A stretch of DNA of 64,000 nt from an uncultured Chthonomonas sp. GTDB taxonomy: Bacteria > Armatimonadota > Chthonomonadetes > Chthonomonadales > CAJBBX01. Under the pieces are notes generated by a model. That model was not told the DNA's origin. It worked only from the letters and a program-made list of their open reading frames with translations, and made no database searches. Made by a program: the position numbers and the translations under genes. The stretch is from positions 1 to 64,000 of the forward strand of contig CAISJD010000097.1 in NCBI GenBank assembly GCA_903885605.1, given 5' to 3'. Of this stretch, positions 9,701 through 18,956 are shown one piece after another. Position 1 is the first letter of the stretch, and the number at the start of each line of letters is the position of its first letter.

Positions 9701-10312
9701 ATGGGACAACTGGAGGTGTGGCAGGAGCGGTACGGTTCGGATCCCGATGCCTGGTTTTTCGGCAAGGAGCCCAGCGCCCTTGGGCGTCTGACCGAGCGCT
9801 TCTGGAGCGTCTGCCACGGTGAACAAACGGCGCGGGCGCTCGACCTGGGCTGCGGTGAGGGCCGCGACACCGTCTTCTTTGCGCGCCGCGGGCATGCCGT
9901 CACGGCGATGGACCTGTCACCTGCAGGCATTGAGAAGGCCGGACGACTGGCTGCCGAGGCCGGGGTCGTGCTCCAGGGTCTGCACTGCGGCAACATAGCC
10001 GATTTCCCGCTAACGGGCGAGCACAACCTCGTCTTCGCGGGGAACAGCCTGGGAGGGCTGGGAACGGCCTGCCTGAGGACGCTCCGACGCATCCAGAGGG
10101 CCACACCGCGCCGCGGGCTCAACGCCATCCGGGTCTCCACCCGTGAAGCGTGGGGGCTGGAGGACCTCCCCGATCACTACCGCTTCGACCGCAACGAACT
10201 GAAGCACGAGTACCGATCGTGGCGCCTGCTCTACCACGCCGAGGACCTGCTCTACGTCCCGCACATGGACCGCCTGACTTCGTTCGCCGACATCATCGCC
10301 CAGAAGCTATAG
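9701..10312 (+). CDS. class I SAM-dependent methyltransferase (TehB-like)
   Basis: 203 residues with the Rossmann-type SAM site: motif I is ALDLGCGEGRD at about residues 46-56, motif II is AVTAMDLSPAGIEKA, and an acidic LHCGNIADFPL segment follows. The opening VWQERYGSDPDAWFFGKEPS is like that of TehB/thiopurine-type small-molecule methyltransferases. The C-terminus (WRLLYHAEDLLY) fits the same group. It is coupled to trmO by a 5-base gap and a GGGAGGGAG ribosome site. The methyl acceptor cannot be deduced; the pairing with trmO is more likely shared housekeeping than one pathway. Confidence 0.8.
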   Translation: MGQLEVWQERYGSDPDAWFFGKEPSALGRLTERFWSVCHGEQTARALDLGCGEGRDTVFFARRGHAVTAMDLSPAGIEKAGRLAAEAGVVLQGLHCGNIADFPLTGEHNLVFAGNSLGGLGTACLRTLRRIQRATPRRGLNAIRVSTREAWGLEDLPDHYRFDRNELKHEYRSWRLLYHAEDLLYVPHMDRLTSFADIIAQKL

Positions 10313-10435
10313 TCCGGCCGTCGGCCCCAACCTCGCGGGCGCCCTCACTCCCGCGGCATAACCCGGCCTTAACAAACGCATGTCACCATGGGGCATCACA
10401 CAGGGGGCGCCGGTCCCCATCGGAGGTGACGCACC

Positions 10436-11944
10436 ATGCCGGATCCGTACTCAATGTCGCGCCGGGTGTTCCTGACCCGCGCCGCAGGGCTCACACTCAC
10501 CCTCGGCGGCGGGGCGCTTGTACCGAGCAAGGCGCTGACCGCAACCAACCCCTACGCCGGCGGCTGGTGGCTCGCGGGCGACCACCATATCCACACCAAG
10601 TACAGCCCCGACGGCCTCTATGAGATCGTCGAACAGGTGGCGGCGGCGCGGCGCTGCGGTCTCGACTGGTGCGTCATCACCGACCACGGTGGCCCGCGCC
10701 ACGACAAGGTGGCGCTGAACCAGGCCTATCCTGACCTGCTGGCTGCCCGACGCGCCCATCCCGGCATCACCGTCTTCCAGGGCCTGGAGTGGAACATCCC
10801 TGCCGCCGAGCACGGCAGCGTTATCCTCCCGGTTGGCGCCGAGGAAGCCGAGCATGCCGCCCGCTTCGAGGCCATCTTTGATGAGAAGAACGAGACGCTG
10901 CGGGGCGCCAAGAACACTGAGGCCGTCGCGGTACAGGCGGTGCAGTACCTGGAGTCGATCACGCCGAAGCCCCTTTTCCTGGCCAACCACCCGGCCCGTC
11001 GTGGGCTCGACAGCCCCCACGAGATGCGCGCATGGTCGGATGCCGGGCCGAACGTGACCCGCGGGTTCGAGGGAGCGCCGGGCCATCAGGCCGCCGGACT
11101 CACCGGTCACCCACGGGGCGAATACGACAACAAGCCCTCCGCAAACTCGTTCACCGGGTATCCCGCTGAGGCCTATCGCACCTTCGGCGGTTACGATTGG
11201 TACGTGGCCAAGGTGGGCGGGCTCTGGGACAGCCTGCTGGGCGAGGGGCGGCCCTGGTACATCACCGCCAACTCCGACAGCCACAAGCACTGGGACGATC
11301 GGGCGTTGGTCGACGGCTCCACCTACCTGCCCAAGGGATACGTGACCAGGACGGGCAAGCTGGCCGACAAGCCGGCCGAGGTCGACTTTTTCCCCGGGGA
11401 GTACTCCAAGACCTGGGCCTTCGCCCGCCGGCGGAGCCCTTTGGCCGTCCTTGAGGCGCTGCGCGCCGGGAGCATGTTCACCGTGCTGGGCGGCCTGGTG
11501 GATCGGCTGGAGCTGTGGGCCTCGGCCCAGGGCGAGGCCGCAACCATGGGCGGCACGCTGGTCCTGGGTCGCGCCGGATCCCCGGTGGATGTCACCCTGC
11601 GGCTGCGCGTGCCGACGGGGCCCAACCTGGGTGGCGAGACGCCCCGGCTCGACCACATCGACCTCATCGCGGGTGATATCCTCGGGCCCGCGGCTGATCG
11701 CGACGCGCTGAGCAATCCGACGACGCGCGTCGTAGCGCAGCTTCGAGCGGCTGAGGGCAAGCGCGAAGGCCGGTACCTCACCTTCCGCCATCGCTTCCCG
11801 GCCGCAAGATCGAGCTTCTACCTCCGGGTACGGGGCACGAACACCCGCGTTGACGAACCGGGGCTGGACGTGGTGGGCGTCAATCCCTGGAGCGACCTGT
11901 GGTTCTACTCTAACCCCATCTTCGTACGCCTGCCTGCAAGTTAG
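10436..11944 (+). CDS. Tat-exported PHP-domain metallohydrolase (CehA/McbA-like)
   Basis: 502 residues. It opens with a Tat signal (SMSRRVFLTRAAG at residues 7-19). The PHP metal-binding motif H-x-H lies at residues 51-53 in GDHHIHTKYSPDG, followed by WCVITDHGGP, which supplies the next metal ligands; FLANHPARRG and ITANSDSHKHW further on complete the usual PHP set. A beta-rich C-terminal domain (about residues 330-500) ends in VVGVNPWSDLWFYSNPIF, typical of the CehA/McbA-like group. It probably acts as a periplasmic phosphoesterase or carbamate-type hydrolase; the substrate is not evident. The start is well placed after GGAGGTGA. A perfect hairpin 28 bases downstream likely terminates it, so it is monocistronic. 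Confidence 0.8.
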   Translation: MPDPYSMSRRVFLTRAAGLTLTLGGGALVPSKALTATNPYAGGWWLAGDHHIHTKYSPDGLYEIVEQVAAARRCGLDWCVITDHGGPRHDKVALNQAYPDLLAARRAHPGITVFQGLEWNIPAAEHGSVILPVGAEEAEHAARFEAIFDEKNETLRGAKNTEAVAVQAVQYLESITPKPLFLANHPARRGLDSPHEMRAWSDAGPNVTRGFEGAPGHQAAGLTGHPRGEYDNKPSANSFTGYPAEAYRTFGGYDWYVAKVGGLWDSLLGEGRPWYITANSDSHKHWDDRALVDGSTYLPKGYVTRTGKLADKPAEVDFFPGEYSKTWAFARRRSPLAVLEALRAGSMFTVLGGLVDRLELWASAQGEAATMGGTLVLGRAGSPVDVTLRLRVPTGPNLGGETPRLDHIDLIAGDILGPAADRDALSNPTTRVVAQLRAAEGKREGRYLTFRHRFPAARSSFYLRVRGTNTRVDEPGLDVVGVNPWSDLWFYSNPIFVRLPAS

Positions 11945-11972
11945 CGCTTGAAGCGACGTTGACGAAAAGAAC

Positions 11973-12000
11973 GGCCCGCCCGACAGCTCTCGGGCGGGCC
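11973..12000 (+). terminator. transcription terminator hairpin after the PHP hydrolase gene
   Basis: A perfect 11-bp inverted repeat (GGCCCGCCCGA / TCGGGCGGGCC) with a 6-base loop lies 28 bases after the stop. An A-rich stretch (GACGAAAAGAA) precedes it, which reads as a T-rich tail on the opposite strand, so the hairpin could also stop transcription coming from the right. Confidence 0.65.
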
Positions 12001-12169
12001 AAGCTATGGAGGTCGTCGAGGTCAAGCACACAGAGAAGGGTCCAGACAAGGATCGGAGCATCACTGCAGTCGTTCATCTATACGATACCAGCGCTATGTT
12101 AGGCTGTGATTGAGTGAATGTTGAGTTTCTGTTATGGGGCCGGCCGCCGCTCTGCATCACTCAGGACTC

Positions 12170-12211
12170 GCGCCCGGCGGGCAGCACCACGCTGTGCTGC
12201 CCGCCGGGCGC
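12170..12211 (-). terminator. 18-bp perfect hairpin downstream of the prepilin gene
   Basis: Left arm 12170-12187 and right arm 12194-12211 are perfectly complementary over 18 bp, with a 6-base loop. Core arms read GCGCCCGGCGGGCAGCAC and its complement. The hairpin starts 42 bases after the stop of the minus-strand prepilin gene. There is no clear U-tract on either side, so it may act as a strong mRNA-stabilising structure as well as a terminator. Confidence 0.6.
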
Positions 12212-12253
12212 GCCGATCATCGGCTGCGACGTTCGCTGTCGTCGAGGTGCGGC

Positions 12254-13183
12254 TTACTGGACAGGGGCTCCGGTTGCCGGATCGAAGACGACCAGGCCGT
12301 TGGAAGCGTAGGCCCGCTTGCCCCACAGGAAGGCCTGCGGGTTCAGGGTCTGCTCAAGCCGGAAGAACTTGGCGTGGCCGTCGCTGAAGACGTAGTTGGC
12401 GCCACCCGTGTGGCGGTCGGCGTTGATGTAGGCGATGTGGTGCTGCCCGCCGGCGTTGTTGTTGGCGACGGCGTAGTTGATGGCCGCCCAGGCCTGGGCT
12501 GCCGTCAGGGCGTACACGGGGCCAGCAACGCCGGCCTCGCCGTCGTAGACAGCGCCGTTGTTCGAGACTGCATTGGTGGGTCGGTGCGACTTGATGGCGG
12601 CTCCACCCGTGGGTGAGGAGTCGTTCAGAGCGCCGAGGACGTTGCTGATCTCTGCCACGGCGATCACCGACGCAGGCTCATCCACGGCGGCCAGCGATAC
12701 CGAGTTCTGCGGCACGGCTGCGTACTTCTTGCGCGGCATCAGCAGCTCGTTGCAGATGTAGCTCATGCGGGAGGCCTGGATGTCGCTGACGCCGGCGGTC
12801 TGGGGGATCTGGCCGGCCGGGGCGTTGCCATCGGTGAAGTTGGTCGGCGCGAATCCGCGCAGCGTGTGGCTGGGGCAGACCCAGATGGTGCTGTTGCCCT
12901 TGAGCTGCTTGACGTAGGGGTTGACGAGGCCCGTCCACTGGACGTACCCGGCGCCGCTGGTCGCGCCGTTGATGTAGTAGTAGGCCATGGGGTACGTCTC
13001 GTCGTAATCCTGCGTGTACATCATCACGCCGAGGCCGATCTGCTTCTGGTTCGAGAGGCAGGAGGCCGACCGCGCCTTCTCCCGCGCCTGGGCGAACACA
13101 GGGAAGAGGATCGCCGCCAGGATGGCGATAATCGCTATCACCACCAAAAGCTCGATGAGCGTGAATCCGTGCCGTCTTACCAT
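12254..13183 (-). CDS. DUF1559-type prepilin (type II secretion / pseudopilin-like)
   Basis: 309 residues from the ATG at 13183, 8 bases after AGGAG. An ATG 6 bases upstream is too close to that site. The type IV prepilin signal is clear: MVRRHG, then [18 protein letters not shown], with predicted cleavage after Gly6 and Glu at position +5. The next block ([19 protein letters not shown]) is characteristic of DUF1559-like proteins of Armatimonadota and Planctomycetes. The C-terminus has the family's histidine/DG signature ([20 protein letters not shown]). Such proteins are processed by prepilin peptidase and are thought to form surface or secretion pseudopili; these phyla encode many copies. 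No pilus assembly genes are nearby, so it depends on machinery encoded elsewhere. Confidence 0.9.
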   Translation of the reverse strand: MVRRHGFTLIELLVVIAIIAILAAILFPVFAQAREKARSASCLSNQKQIGLGVMMYTQDYDETYPMAYYYINGATSGAGYVQWTGLVNPYVKQLKGNSTIWVCPSHTLRGFAPTNFTDGNAPAGQIPQTAGVSDIQASRMSYICNELLMPRKKYAAVPQNSVSLAAVDEPASVIAVAEISNVLGALNDSSPTGGAAIKSHRPTNAVSNNGAVYDGEAGVAGPVYALTAAQAWAAINYAVANNNAGGQHHIAYINADRHTGGANYVFSDGHAKFFRLEQTLNPQAFLWGKRAYASNGLVVFDPATGAPVQ

Positions 13184-13354
13184 GCGCATTTCTCCTTGGG
13201 GCGCTGCCAACCAGTGCCCTGGACGGGCCGGTTCAGACGCCGACGTTCTCGCTAACAGGATATCGACGCCGTGTTAACGATAGGTTACGGGGATGTTAAG
13301 TTTGCGTGATGGCATGGCGGACGAGGCGGCAGGCCGGCGGTTTGTGCGGACGCC

Positions 13355-13379
13355 GGGAGGCGCGGCCTGGGCGCCTCCC
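13355..13379 (-). terminator. hairpin downstream of the GH172 gene
   Basis: A 9-bp perfect inverted repeat (GGGAGGCGC / GCGCCTCCC) with a 7-base loop lies 16 bases after the stop of the minus-strand GH172 gene. No T-run follows, so termination is likely but not certain. Confidence 0.5.
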
Positions 13380-13395
13380 TGTTCAAGTCGGGCGC

Positions 13396-15432
13396 TTACC
13401 TGGGTTCGAGCAGCACGTAGTCCAGGCCGAACATGTAGCCCTTTGCGGCTTTGGGGTTGCAGCCCACGATCTCTACCGTGAGCTTGTGGGCCCCGGCCGC
13501 CAGGTCCACCTCGCCGAGGACTTGCTCGCCCGAAGCGGCAACGCCCTCGTTGAAGAAGTCGATCTCGCCGCCCAGGGGCTTGCCGTCCATGCTGAAGCGC
13601 ATGATGCCGTAGTCGATGGCCTTGGTGAAGTTGGCCTTCAACGTGTACTTGCCGGCCTTGGGCGCGGAGACCTCCACGGTCAGCTTGTCGCCGGGCTTGG
13701 CCTCGGTCCACCAAAGCTGCTTGTCGTTGCTGTAGTCCGGTCCGAAGCCGCCCATGTCCTGCGGCTCGGTCTTGCCGGCGGTGCGCTCGACGATGCGGAT
13801 GGTCTCGCCCTCGGTCGCGCCCTTCACCTTCTTCGGCTCGGGCACGGTCAGGTCGAAGTAGCCCAGGCGCTGGTCCAGCGGCGCCGCCTGGTACGGGTCG
13901 GTCCCGCCGGGGGCCAGGTAGAAGTAGACCGTGGCCGCATGGTTTTGGGGGAGCTTATTCGGGAAGTACTTCTCAATGCTCCCAAAGAACGAGGTCTGGA
14001 ACGGCACGTTGTCGGTGATCTGCCACCGGTTCACGGAGGCGTGTCCGCGGTTGTTGCCGCTGTTGAATGGCTGGTTGTGGTAGGCGTTATAGAACACCGC
14101 CGGATTGCACCAGGCGTAGCCGAAGTAGTCCTCGGAGCCAGTGCCGAAGGTGGAGGGGAACTTCTCGCCATCGACGTAGAAGAGCTCGTCGCCCTCGCCC
14201 CACCAGCCGCCGCGCGGGTTCCAGACGTGCAGTTGCACGCCGCACCAGCGGCCCTTGCCCTCGGCTTTGAGCATGGTCCACTCGATGCCGCGCTCGGCTT
14301 CGGTGGGCAGGTACGCGTCACGGTGCCACTTGGCGTGGAAGCGGAGATACTCGTTCGCGGGCTTCTCCAGCGGAGCGTGCGTGATGGAGGCGGTGATGGC
14401 GCGCGCGGCGGGGCCGTCGTTGACGATCTCGACCCTGGCGCCCTTGCCGAACGGCATGTACCAGAAGCTGTAGTAGCCCTCCTCAGTCATGCCCAGCGGC
14501 AACGACTTGTAGAGGTTGACGCCCGGTGCGGTGCCGAAGAAGTCGCCCAGCGGGGACCATACCGCAGGCTCCTTCTCGCCGTCGAAGGTGATCTTCAGGG
14601 CCAGTTCGCGGAGGGCCATGATCTGGTCCTTGCGGTCGGCCAGGTCTACCTTGATGCGGAGCGCGGTGATCGCGCGGGAGCCTCGGATGTCGGCCAGCCG
14701 CACGCTCTTGCCTGGCTGGGCCTTCACGCGGGACTTGAGCACGCGCTCGCCCTTGCGGACGCCGGCGGGGTCGGCGCCCAGGCCGTCGCGGAGCTGCAGG
14801 TCGGCCGCGTTCAGGGCCTCCATCTCTTCGGCGGTGAGGGTGCGCTTGAAAGTGGGCACCTTGGCGGTCTTGGGCAGGGCCTCGTAGGTGAACTGGTAGT
14901 AGGCGCCCCAGTCCGGGTCGGCCGTGATCTTGCACGACTTCTGGAACGGGATGGGCACGTAGCAGTTCTTGCCGCTGGCGGCATCATGCACCAGCGCCGG
15001 GGTGTTGAAGGGCAGGTGCTTGCCGTCGAACCACTGCTCGAAGGGCAGGTCGATGGCCGGCTCCGCGGCGCCGTCGAGGTAGACGCGGACGTGGCCCTTG
15101 GCGGGCATGGCGGACCAGCTGCGCCAGATGATGCCCGGTCCTTCGATCTCGGCCATGACGACCTTGCCGCCCTCGCGGCGGATGATGCCGCCGCCGTCGC
15201 CGTTGGCGTCCCAGGCGACGTACTTGCCGGATGCCTCATCGTACTTGCTGGCGCGGTCGTAGCTGGAGGCCTGGGCGCACTTGACGCCGGGCTGCGGCGG
15301 GAGCGCCAGGGCTTGCAGGTCGGTCAGCTTCCTGATCAGGTCGGTATAGGTGTAGGTCTGTGCGCCGGCCGTGGCGCAAGCAAGGGCGCAGGCCGGCACA
15401 AGGAGGAGCGCCAGGGCTCTTCCAACTCGCAT
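13396..15432 (-). CDS. secreted glycoside hydrolase family 172 (DUF2961) protein
   Basis: 678 residues with a Sec signal peptide (MRVGRALALLLVPACALA, then CATAGAQ). The DUF2961/GH172 double-jelly-roll core is shown by GPGIIWRSWSAMPAKGHVRVYLDG near the start of the domain, FDGKHLPFNTPAL, and the family signature FGTGSEDYFGYAW, whose Glu434 is a likely catalytic-site residue. A C-terminal beta domain of about 140 residues follows (KLTVEVSAPKAGKYTLKANF onward), of a kind often attached to such enzymes. Characterised GH172 members act on difructose or alpha-furanosides, so a furanosidase role is plausible but inferred. The dipeptidyl peptidase gene lies 53 bases upstream on the same strand. Confidence 0.85.
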   Translation of the reverse strand: MRVGRALALLLVPACALACATAGAQTYTYTDLIRKLTDLQALALPPQPGVKCAQASSYDRASKYDEASGKYVAWDANGDGGGIIRREGGKVVMAEIEGPGIIWRSWSAMPAKGHVRVYLDGAAEPAIDLPFEQWFDGKHLPFNTPALVHDAASGKNCYVPIPFQKSCKITADPDWGAYYQFTYEALPKTAKVPTFKRTLTAEEMEALNAADLQLRDGLGADPAGVRKGERVLKSRVKAQPGKSVRLADIRGSRAITALRIKVDLADRKDQIMALRELALKITFDGEKEPAVWSPLGDFFGTAPGVNLYKSLPLGMTEEGYYSFWYMPFGKGARVEIVNDGPAARAITASITHAPLEKPANEYLRFHAKWHRDAYLPTEAERGIEWTMLKAEGKGRWCGVQLHVWNPRGGWWGEGDELFYVDGEKFPSTFGTGSEDYFGYAWCNPAVFYNAYHNQPFNSGNNRGHASVNRWQITDNVPFQTSFFGSIEKYFPNKLPQNHAATVYFYLAPGGTDPYQAAPLDQRLGYFDLTVPEPKKVKGATEGETIRIVERTAGKTEPQDMGGFGPDYSNDKQLWWTEAKPGDKLTVEVSAPKAGKYTLKANFTKAIDYGIMRFSMDGKPLGGEIDFFNEGVAASGEQVLGEVDLAAGAHKLTVEIVGCNPKAAKGYMFGLDYVLLEPR

Positions 15433-15485
15433 TCGATCCTCCAGGGCGGGCGCACGGCCCGCGGTCGGTTGGTGTTCCGGTGATC

Positions 15486-17726
15486 TCAGACCCGCCTTCG
15501 GCCCAGTGTCCGGTCGAAGAAGGCGGTCATCTGGGTGTAGAGGTACAGGTGGCGGTCCTCGATGCCGTGGTGCTTGCCGGGGTAGATCATCAGCTCGCAG
15601 GGCTTTCCGGCGTCCTGCATGGCCGTTAGCATTCGGGCCGTGCTCTGCCAGTGTACATTGTCGTCCATCGTTCCGTGCATCAGGAGCAGATGCCCCTTCA
15701 CGTCGGCGGCGAAGTGCACGGGCGCTCCGTCGCGGTAGCCGTCGGGGTTCTCGGCGGGTGTAGTCATATATCGTTCGGTATAGATGGTGTCATAGAGCCG
15801 GTAGTCGGTCACCGGCGCCACAGCCACCGCGGCCTTGAACGCATCGCCGCCCTTCGCCATGCACATGCAGGCCATGTAGCCGCCGTAGCTCCAGCCCCAG
15901 ATGCCGATCCGCCCCGGGTCGATGCCCGGCTGCGCGGCCAGCCAGCGGGCGGCGCCGGCCTGGTCGGCGGTCTCCAACTGCCCCAGCTTCCGCGCCACGG
16001 ACTTGCGGAAGGCGCGTCCGCGGAAGCCCGCGCCACGGTTGTCGACCAGCAGGATGACGTAGCCCTTCCGAGCCATCATCTGGTGCCAGAGGCCGCCCTT
16101 CCCGCTCCATTGGTCGGTGGTGACCTGCGAACCCGGGCCGCCGTAGACGTGCATGATGGCCGGATGCGGCCTGGCCGGGTCGAAGTTGCGCGGCTTCAGC
16201 ATGCGCGCATGGAGGCTGACGCCCTCGTCGGTGACGATCTCGATCAGCTCCCACCGCTCGTCGGGCCGGTCCGGCGAGAGCGCGAAGGAGCGGAGTGCGG
16301 GCAGGGGATCGGCGACGAGGCACAGCCGTTCGCGGCCCGGCGCCCGCATCTCCCACTCGGTGGGGTGGTGCAGGTCGCTCCAGGTGTGGACCCAGGCGCC
16401 GCCCTTCGGCGCGCAGAGGGCGCCGTGGCGGCCCGTACCTCCGGCAAGCACCGTGTGCGGCCCGCCGTCCAGCGGGGCGCTGCAGACCGATCGGTAGCGT
16501 GGGTCCGGTATCGCCGCCACGAAGACCACGTCACCCACGTCAGGCCGGACAGCCGAGATCGACTCCACGTCGAACTCGCCGGAAGTGATCGCCACCGGCT
16601 CCCCGCCGTCGAGGCTGCACCGGTAGAGGTTCGTCCAGCCGCTCCGGTCCGACACCCAGAGGAAGTCGCGCGTCTCGCCTACGAACCGGACCGTTGTGCT
16701 GCTGTCGACCCACGCCTCGTCGGTCTCCTCCAGCACCACGCGGGAGGCGCCCGTGGCCGGGTCGGCGGCCAGCACCACCAGGCGCGTCTGGAGGCGGGGC
16801 AGCCACTGCACCAGCAGGTCGCGGCCATCGGGCGACCACTGCACGCCGGAGATCATGGCGTCGCCCTCGCCGGCGGGGCTCGTATCGACCCAGGTGACGC
16901 GCCCATCGGCCAGGTCGATGACGCCCACGCGCGTCTCAGGGTTGGGGTCGCCGGCCTTGGGGTAGCGCGTCAGGCGCGGTTCGGAATGCGGCTCCTCATA
17001 CCGGGGAAGCATATACTCGGGCACGGCGCTCTCGTCCTGGCGGCAGAAGGCGATCCTGGTGCCGTCGGGCGACCACCACCAGGCCTTGGCCAGCCCCAGC
17101 TCCTCCTCGTAGACCCAGCCGCAGCGGCCGTTGTATATCGCTCCGCCGCCGTCATGGGTCAGCCGCGTTTCCGAGCCGGTGGCGACATCGATGATCCAGA
17201 GGTCGTCGTCGCGCACGAGGCCCAGGCGCGAACCATCCGGCGAGAGCTCCGGGTGCCGCTGGTCGCCGGTGTGGCGCGTCAGGCGCTTCAGCGTCCTGGA
17301 GGCGACATCGAAGAGGAGCGCGTCGCCGCATCCCTTGAACCGCGCCGGGGCGCCGCCGGTCAGGAGCAGCGTGCGGCCGTCCCTCGACCACCGGATGGCG
17401 TGGATCGGCACGGGCTTCTCGTCGTCGGGCTCCTTGAGGAGCGCGGGGTCGAACAGGGGCGCCCGGTCGCCGGTGGCCGGGTCCAGCGCCCAGACGGTGG
17501 CGGCCTCGGTCCCGGGCAGCTTGTCCAGGTAGGTGAGCCTGGAACCGTCCGGCATCCAAACCGGCCCGCCCAGCGTCTTCTCCGCCGGCGCAGAGGCTCC
17601 GAAGATGGCTTCCAACGTGAGGCGACGACGCCCAGGGCGCGATGACAAGGCCGGACCTCCCATGGGACCGTCACGGCCCCGCGATGCGCCAAGATTCGCC
17701 GCAGGGACGCCCGAGTCCTGTAACAC
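15486..17726 (-). CDS. S9 family dipeptidyl peptidase IV-like serine peptidase
   Basis: 746 residues if the GTG at 17726 is used; an in-frame ATG at 17663 is an alternative, and neither has a strong ribosome site. An N-terminal beta-propeller (DPP4 N-type repeats such as VQWSPDGRDLLVQW) is followed by an alpha/beta hydrolase. The catalytic triad is visible: Ser613 in GWSYGGYM, Asp688 in MDDNVHW, and His720 in PGKHHGIEDR, with spacings 75 and 32 that match DPP-IV. A YGGPGSQ oxyanion-loop type motif and the double-Glu motif region (YEEELGLAKAWWWSPDG) are also present, the latter binding the peptide N-terminus. It therefore probably removes N-terminal dipeptides. No signal peptide is seen. It faces a divergent gene across about 110 bases. 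Confidence 0.85.
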   Translation of the reverse strand: MLQDSGVPAANLGASRGRDGPMGGPALSSRPGRRRLTLEAIFGASAPAEKTLGGPVWMPDGSRLTYLDKLPGTEAATVWALDPATGDRAPLFDPALLKEPDDEKPVPIHAIRWSRDGRTLLLTGGAPARFKGCGDALLFDVASRTLKRLTRHTGDQRHPELSPDGSRLGLVRDDDLWIIDVATGSETRLTHDGGGAIYNGRCGWVYEEELGLAKAWWWSPDGTRIAFCRQDESAVPEYMLPRYEEPHSEPRLTRYPKAGDPNPETRVGVIDLADGRVTWVDTSPAGEGDAMISGVQWSPDGRDLLVQWLPRLQTRLVVLAADPATGASRVVLEETDEAWVDSSTTVRFVGETRDFLWVSDRSGWTNLYRCSLDGGEPVAITSGEFDVESISAVRPDVGDVVFVAAIPDPRYRSVCSAPLDGGPHTVLAGGTGRHGALCAPKGGAWVHTWSDLHHPTEWEMRAPGRERLCLVADPLPALRSFALSPDRPDERWELIEIVTDEGVSLHARMLKPRNFDPARPHPAIMHVYGGPGSQVTTDQWSGKGGLWHQMMARKGYVILLVDNRGAGFRGRAFRKSVARKLGQLETADQAGAARWLAAQPGIDPGRIGIWGWSYGGYMACMCMAKGGDAFKAAVAVAPVTDYRLYDTIYTERYMTTPAENPDGYRDGAPVHFAADVKGHLLLMHGTMDDNVHWQSTARMLTAMQDAGKPCELMIYPGKHHGIEDRHLYLYTQMTAFFDRTLGRRRV

Positions 17727-17835
17727 GACCTCATCCCGAGGTGCGCCGCTACCATCGGCCCAGGGGTCGATCTCCGCGCAGGAGCCTCCGGCGCCGCCGT
17801 CGAACTACGGCATTCGCGCGGGACGAACCGCGCCC

Positions 17836-18951
17836 ATGGGAGATCGACACGTGAGCCTTCCGCCTGAGATGGTCTGCGCCCTGCTCGTCGTCGCCGCATC
17901 GCTGGCCGCGCTGCCGGCCGAGGCCGCCCCGCCCGTGATCAGGACCGTGCGCCCCGACGGCACGCCCAACCGGGCCGCCTGGATGGCCCAGGGCACGTTC
18001 GGGGTCATGACCCACTACCTCTTCCGCCCCAAAGGCGACACGCCCGAGGAGCGCACGGCGGACCTGAACCGGACTGTGGACGCCTTCGACGTGCCGGCCT
18101 ACGTCAAGCAGATCAAGGAGACCGGCGCTGACTGGGTCATCTTCACCCTCGGCCAGACCACGGGAACCCTCTGCAGCCCCAACGCGATCCTCGACCCCAA
18201 GGCGCCGGGCATGACCCCGAAGCGTGACCTGGCCCTTGAGCTGGCCCGTGCGCTCCACCGGGCGGGGAAGCGGGTGATCCTCTACATCCCGTCGGAGCAG
18301 AACTCCGAGGAGGCGATCCAGAGGGCGCTTCGCTCCGACCTGCCGGGCTATCCCGACCGCTATTTCGAGTTCCTCAAGGCCTACTCCCTCAAGTTCGGCA
18401 AGCTCTGCGACGGCTGGTGGTTCGACTCCTGCGGCCCGCACGACGACGCCTACTGGAACGCATGGCTCACGGCCCTACGCGCCGGCAACCCGCAGACGGC
18501 CGTGGCCTTCAGCGGAGCCGAGTTCTGCTGCGGCGGCCCCGAAGGCCCGATCTGCAAGCTGGAGGACTACCACGCCGGCGAGATCCACCTGCTGGAGGAG
18601 GGGAAGATCCGGCGCGACTTCCTGCCGCCCGGCGGCGACATCGTGGTGGTCGACCAGAAGCTACGCAAGCGCGGCCAGGAGGCCCGCACCTACCTGCCCG
18701 ACGGCCAGTTCATCGACGGCGTGCAGTGGCACTGCCTCCTGCCGCTGGACCTGACCTTCAACCCGGCGGTCCCCAACCAGTACTGCAACTACACCGACAA
18801 GGAGCTACTCGGCTTCGTGGGATCGGTGAAGTCCGTGGGCGGAGCCATCACCATCAACGTGCCCATCGAGATCGAAACCGGCCAGATCCCCACCGACAGC
18901 CACGCCCAGCTCGTGCGCCTGGGCAAGGAGCTGAGGAAGGCGGCGAAGTAG
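17836..18951 (+). CDS. secreted GH29-like (alpha-L-fucosidase-like) protein
   Basis: 371 residues from the ATG at 17836. The frame is open further upstream, but this start precedes a signal peptide (hydrophobic MVCALLVVAASLAALPAEAA). The fold resembles a trimmed GH29 barrel: GVMTHYLFRPKGDT replaces the usual FGIFIHWG, then VDAFDVPAYVKQIKETGADW, FTLGQTTGT, and CDGWWFDSCGPHDD, where the Asp after WWF corresponds to the fucosidase nucleophile position. The protein is shorter than classical GH29 and lacks the C-terminal carbohydrate-binding domain. The next gene begins 5 bases after its stop. Fucose specificity is only inferred. Confidence 0.7.
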   Translation: MGDRHVSLPPEMVCALLVVAASLAALPAEAAPPVIRTVRPDGTPNRAAWMAQGTFGVMTHYLFRPKGDTPEERTADLNRTVDAFDVPAYVKQIKETGADWVIFTLGQTTGTLCSPNAILDPKAPGMTPKRDLALELARALHRAGKRVILYIPSEQNSEEAIQRALRSDLPGYPDRYFEFLKAYSLKFGKLCDGWWFDSCGPHDDAYWNAWLTALRAGNPQTAVAFSGAEFCCGGPEGPICKLEDYHAGEIHLLEEGKIRRDFLPPGGDIVVVDQKLRKRGQEARTYLPDGQFIDGVQWHCLLPLDLTFNPAVPNQYCNYTDKELLGFVGSVKSVGGAITINVPIEIETGQIPTDSHAQLVRLGKELRKAAK

Positions 18952-18956
18952 GCGGC

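Noticed and set aside
13306-17645. Long plus-strand frames opposite the GH172 and dipeptidyl peptidase genes
   Set aside because: No start context, low-complexity Val/Gly/Arg-rich product and overlap with well-defined enzymes.
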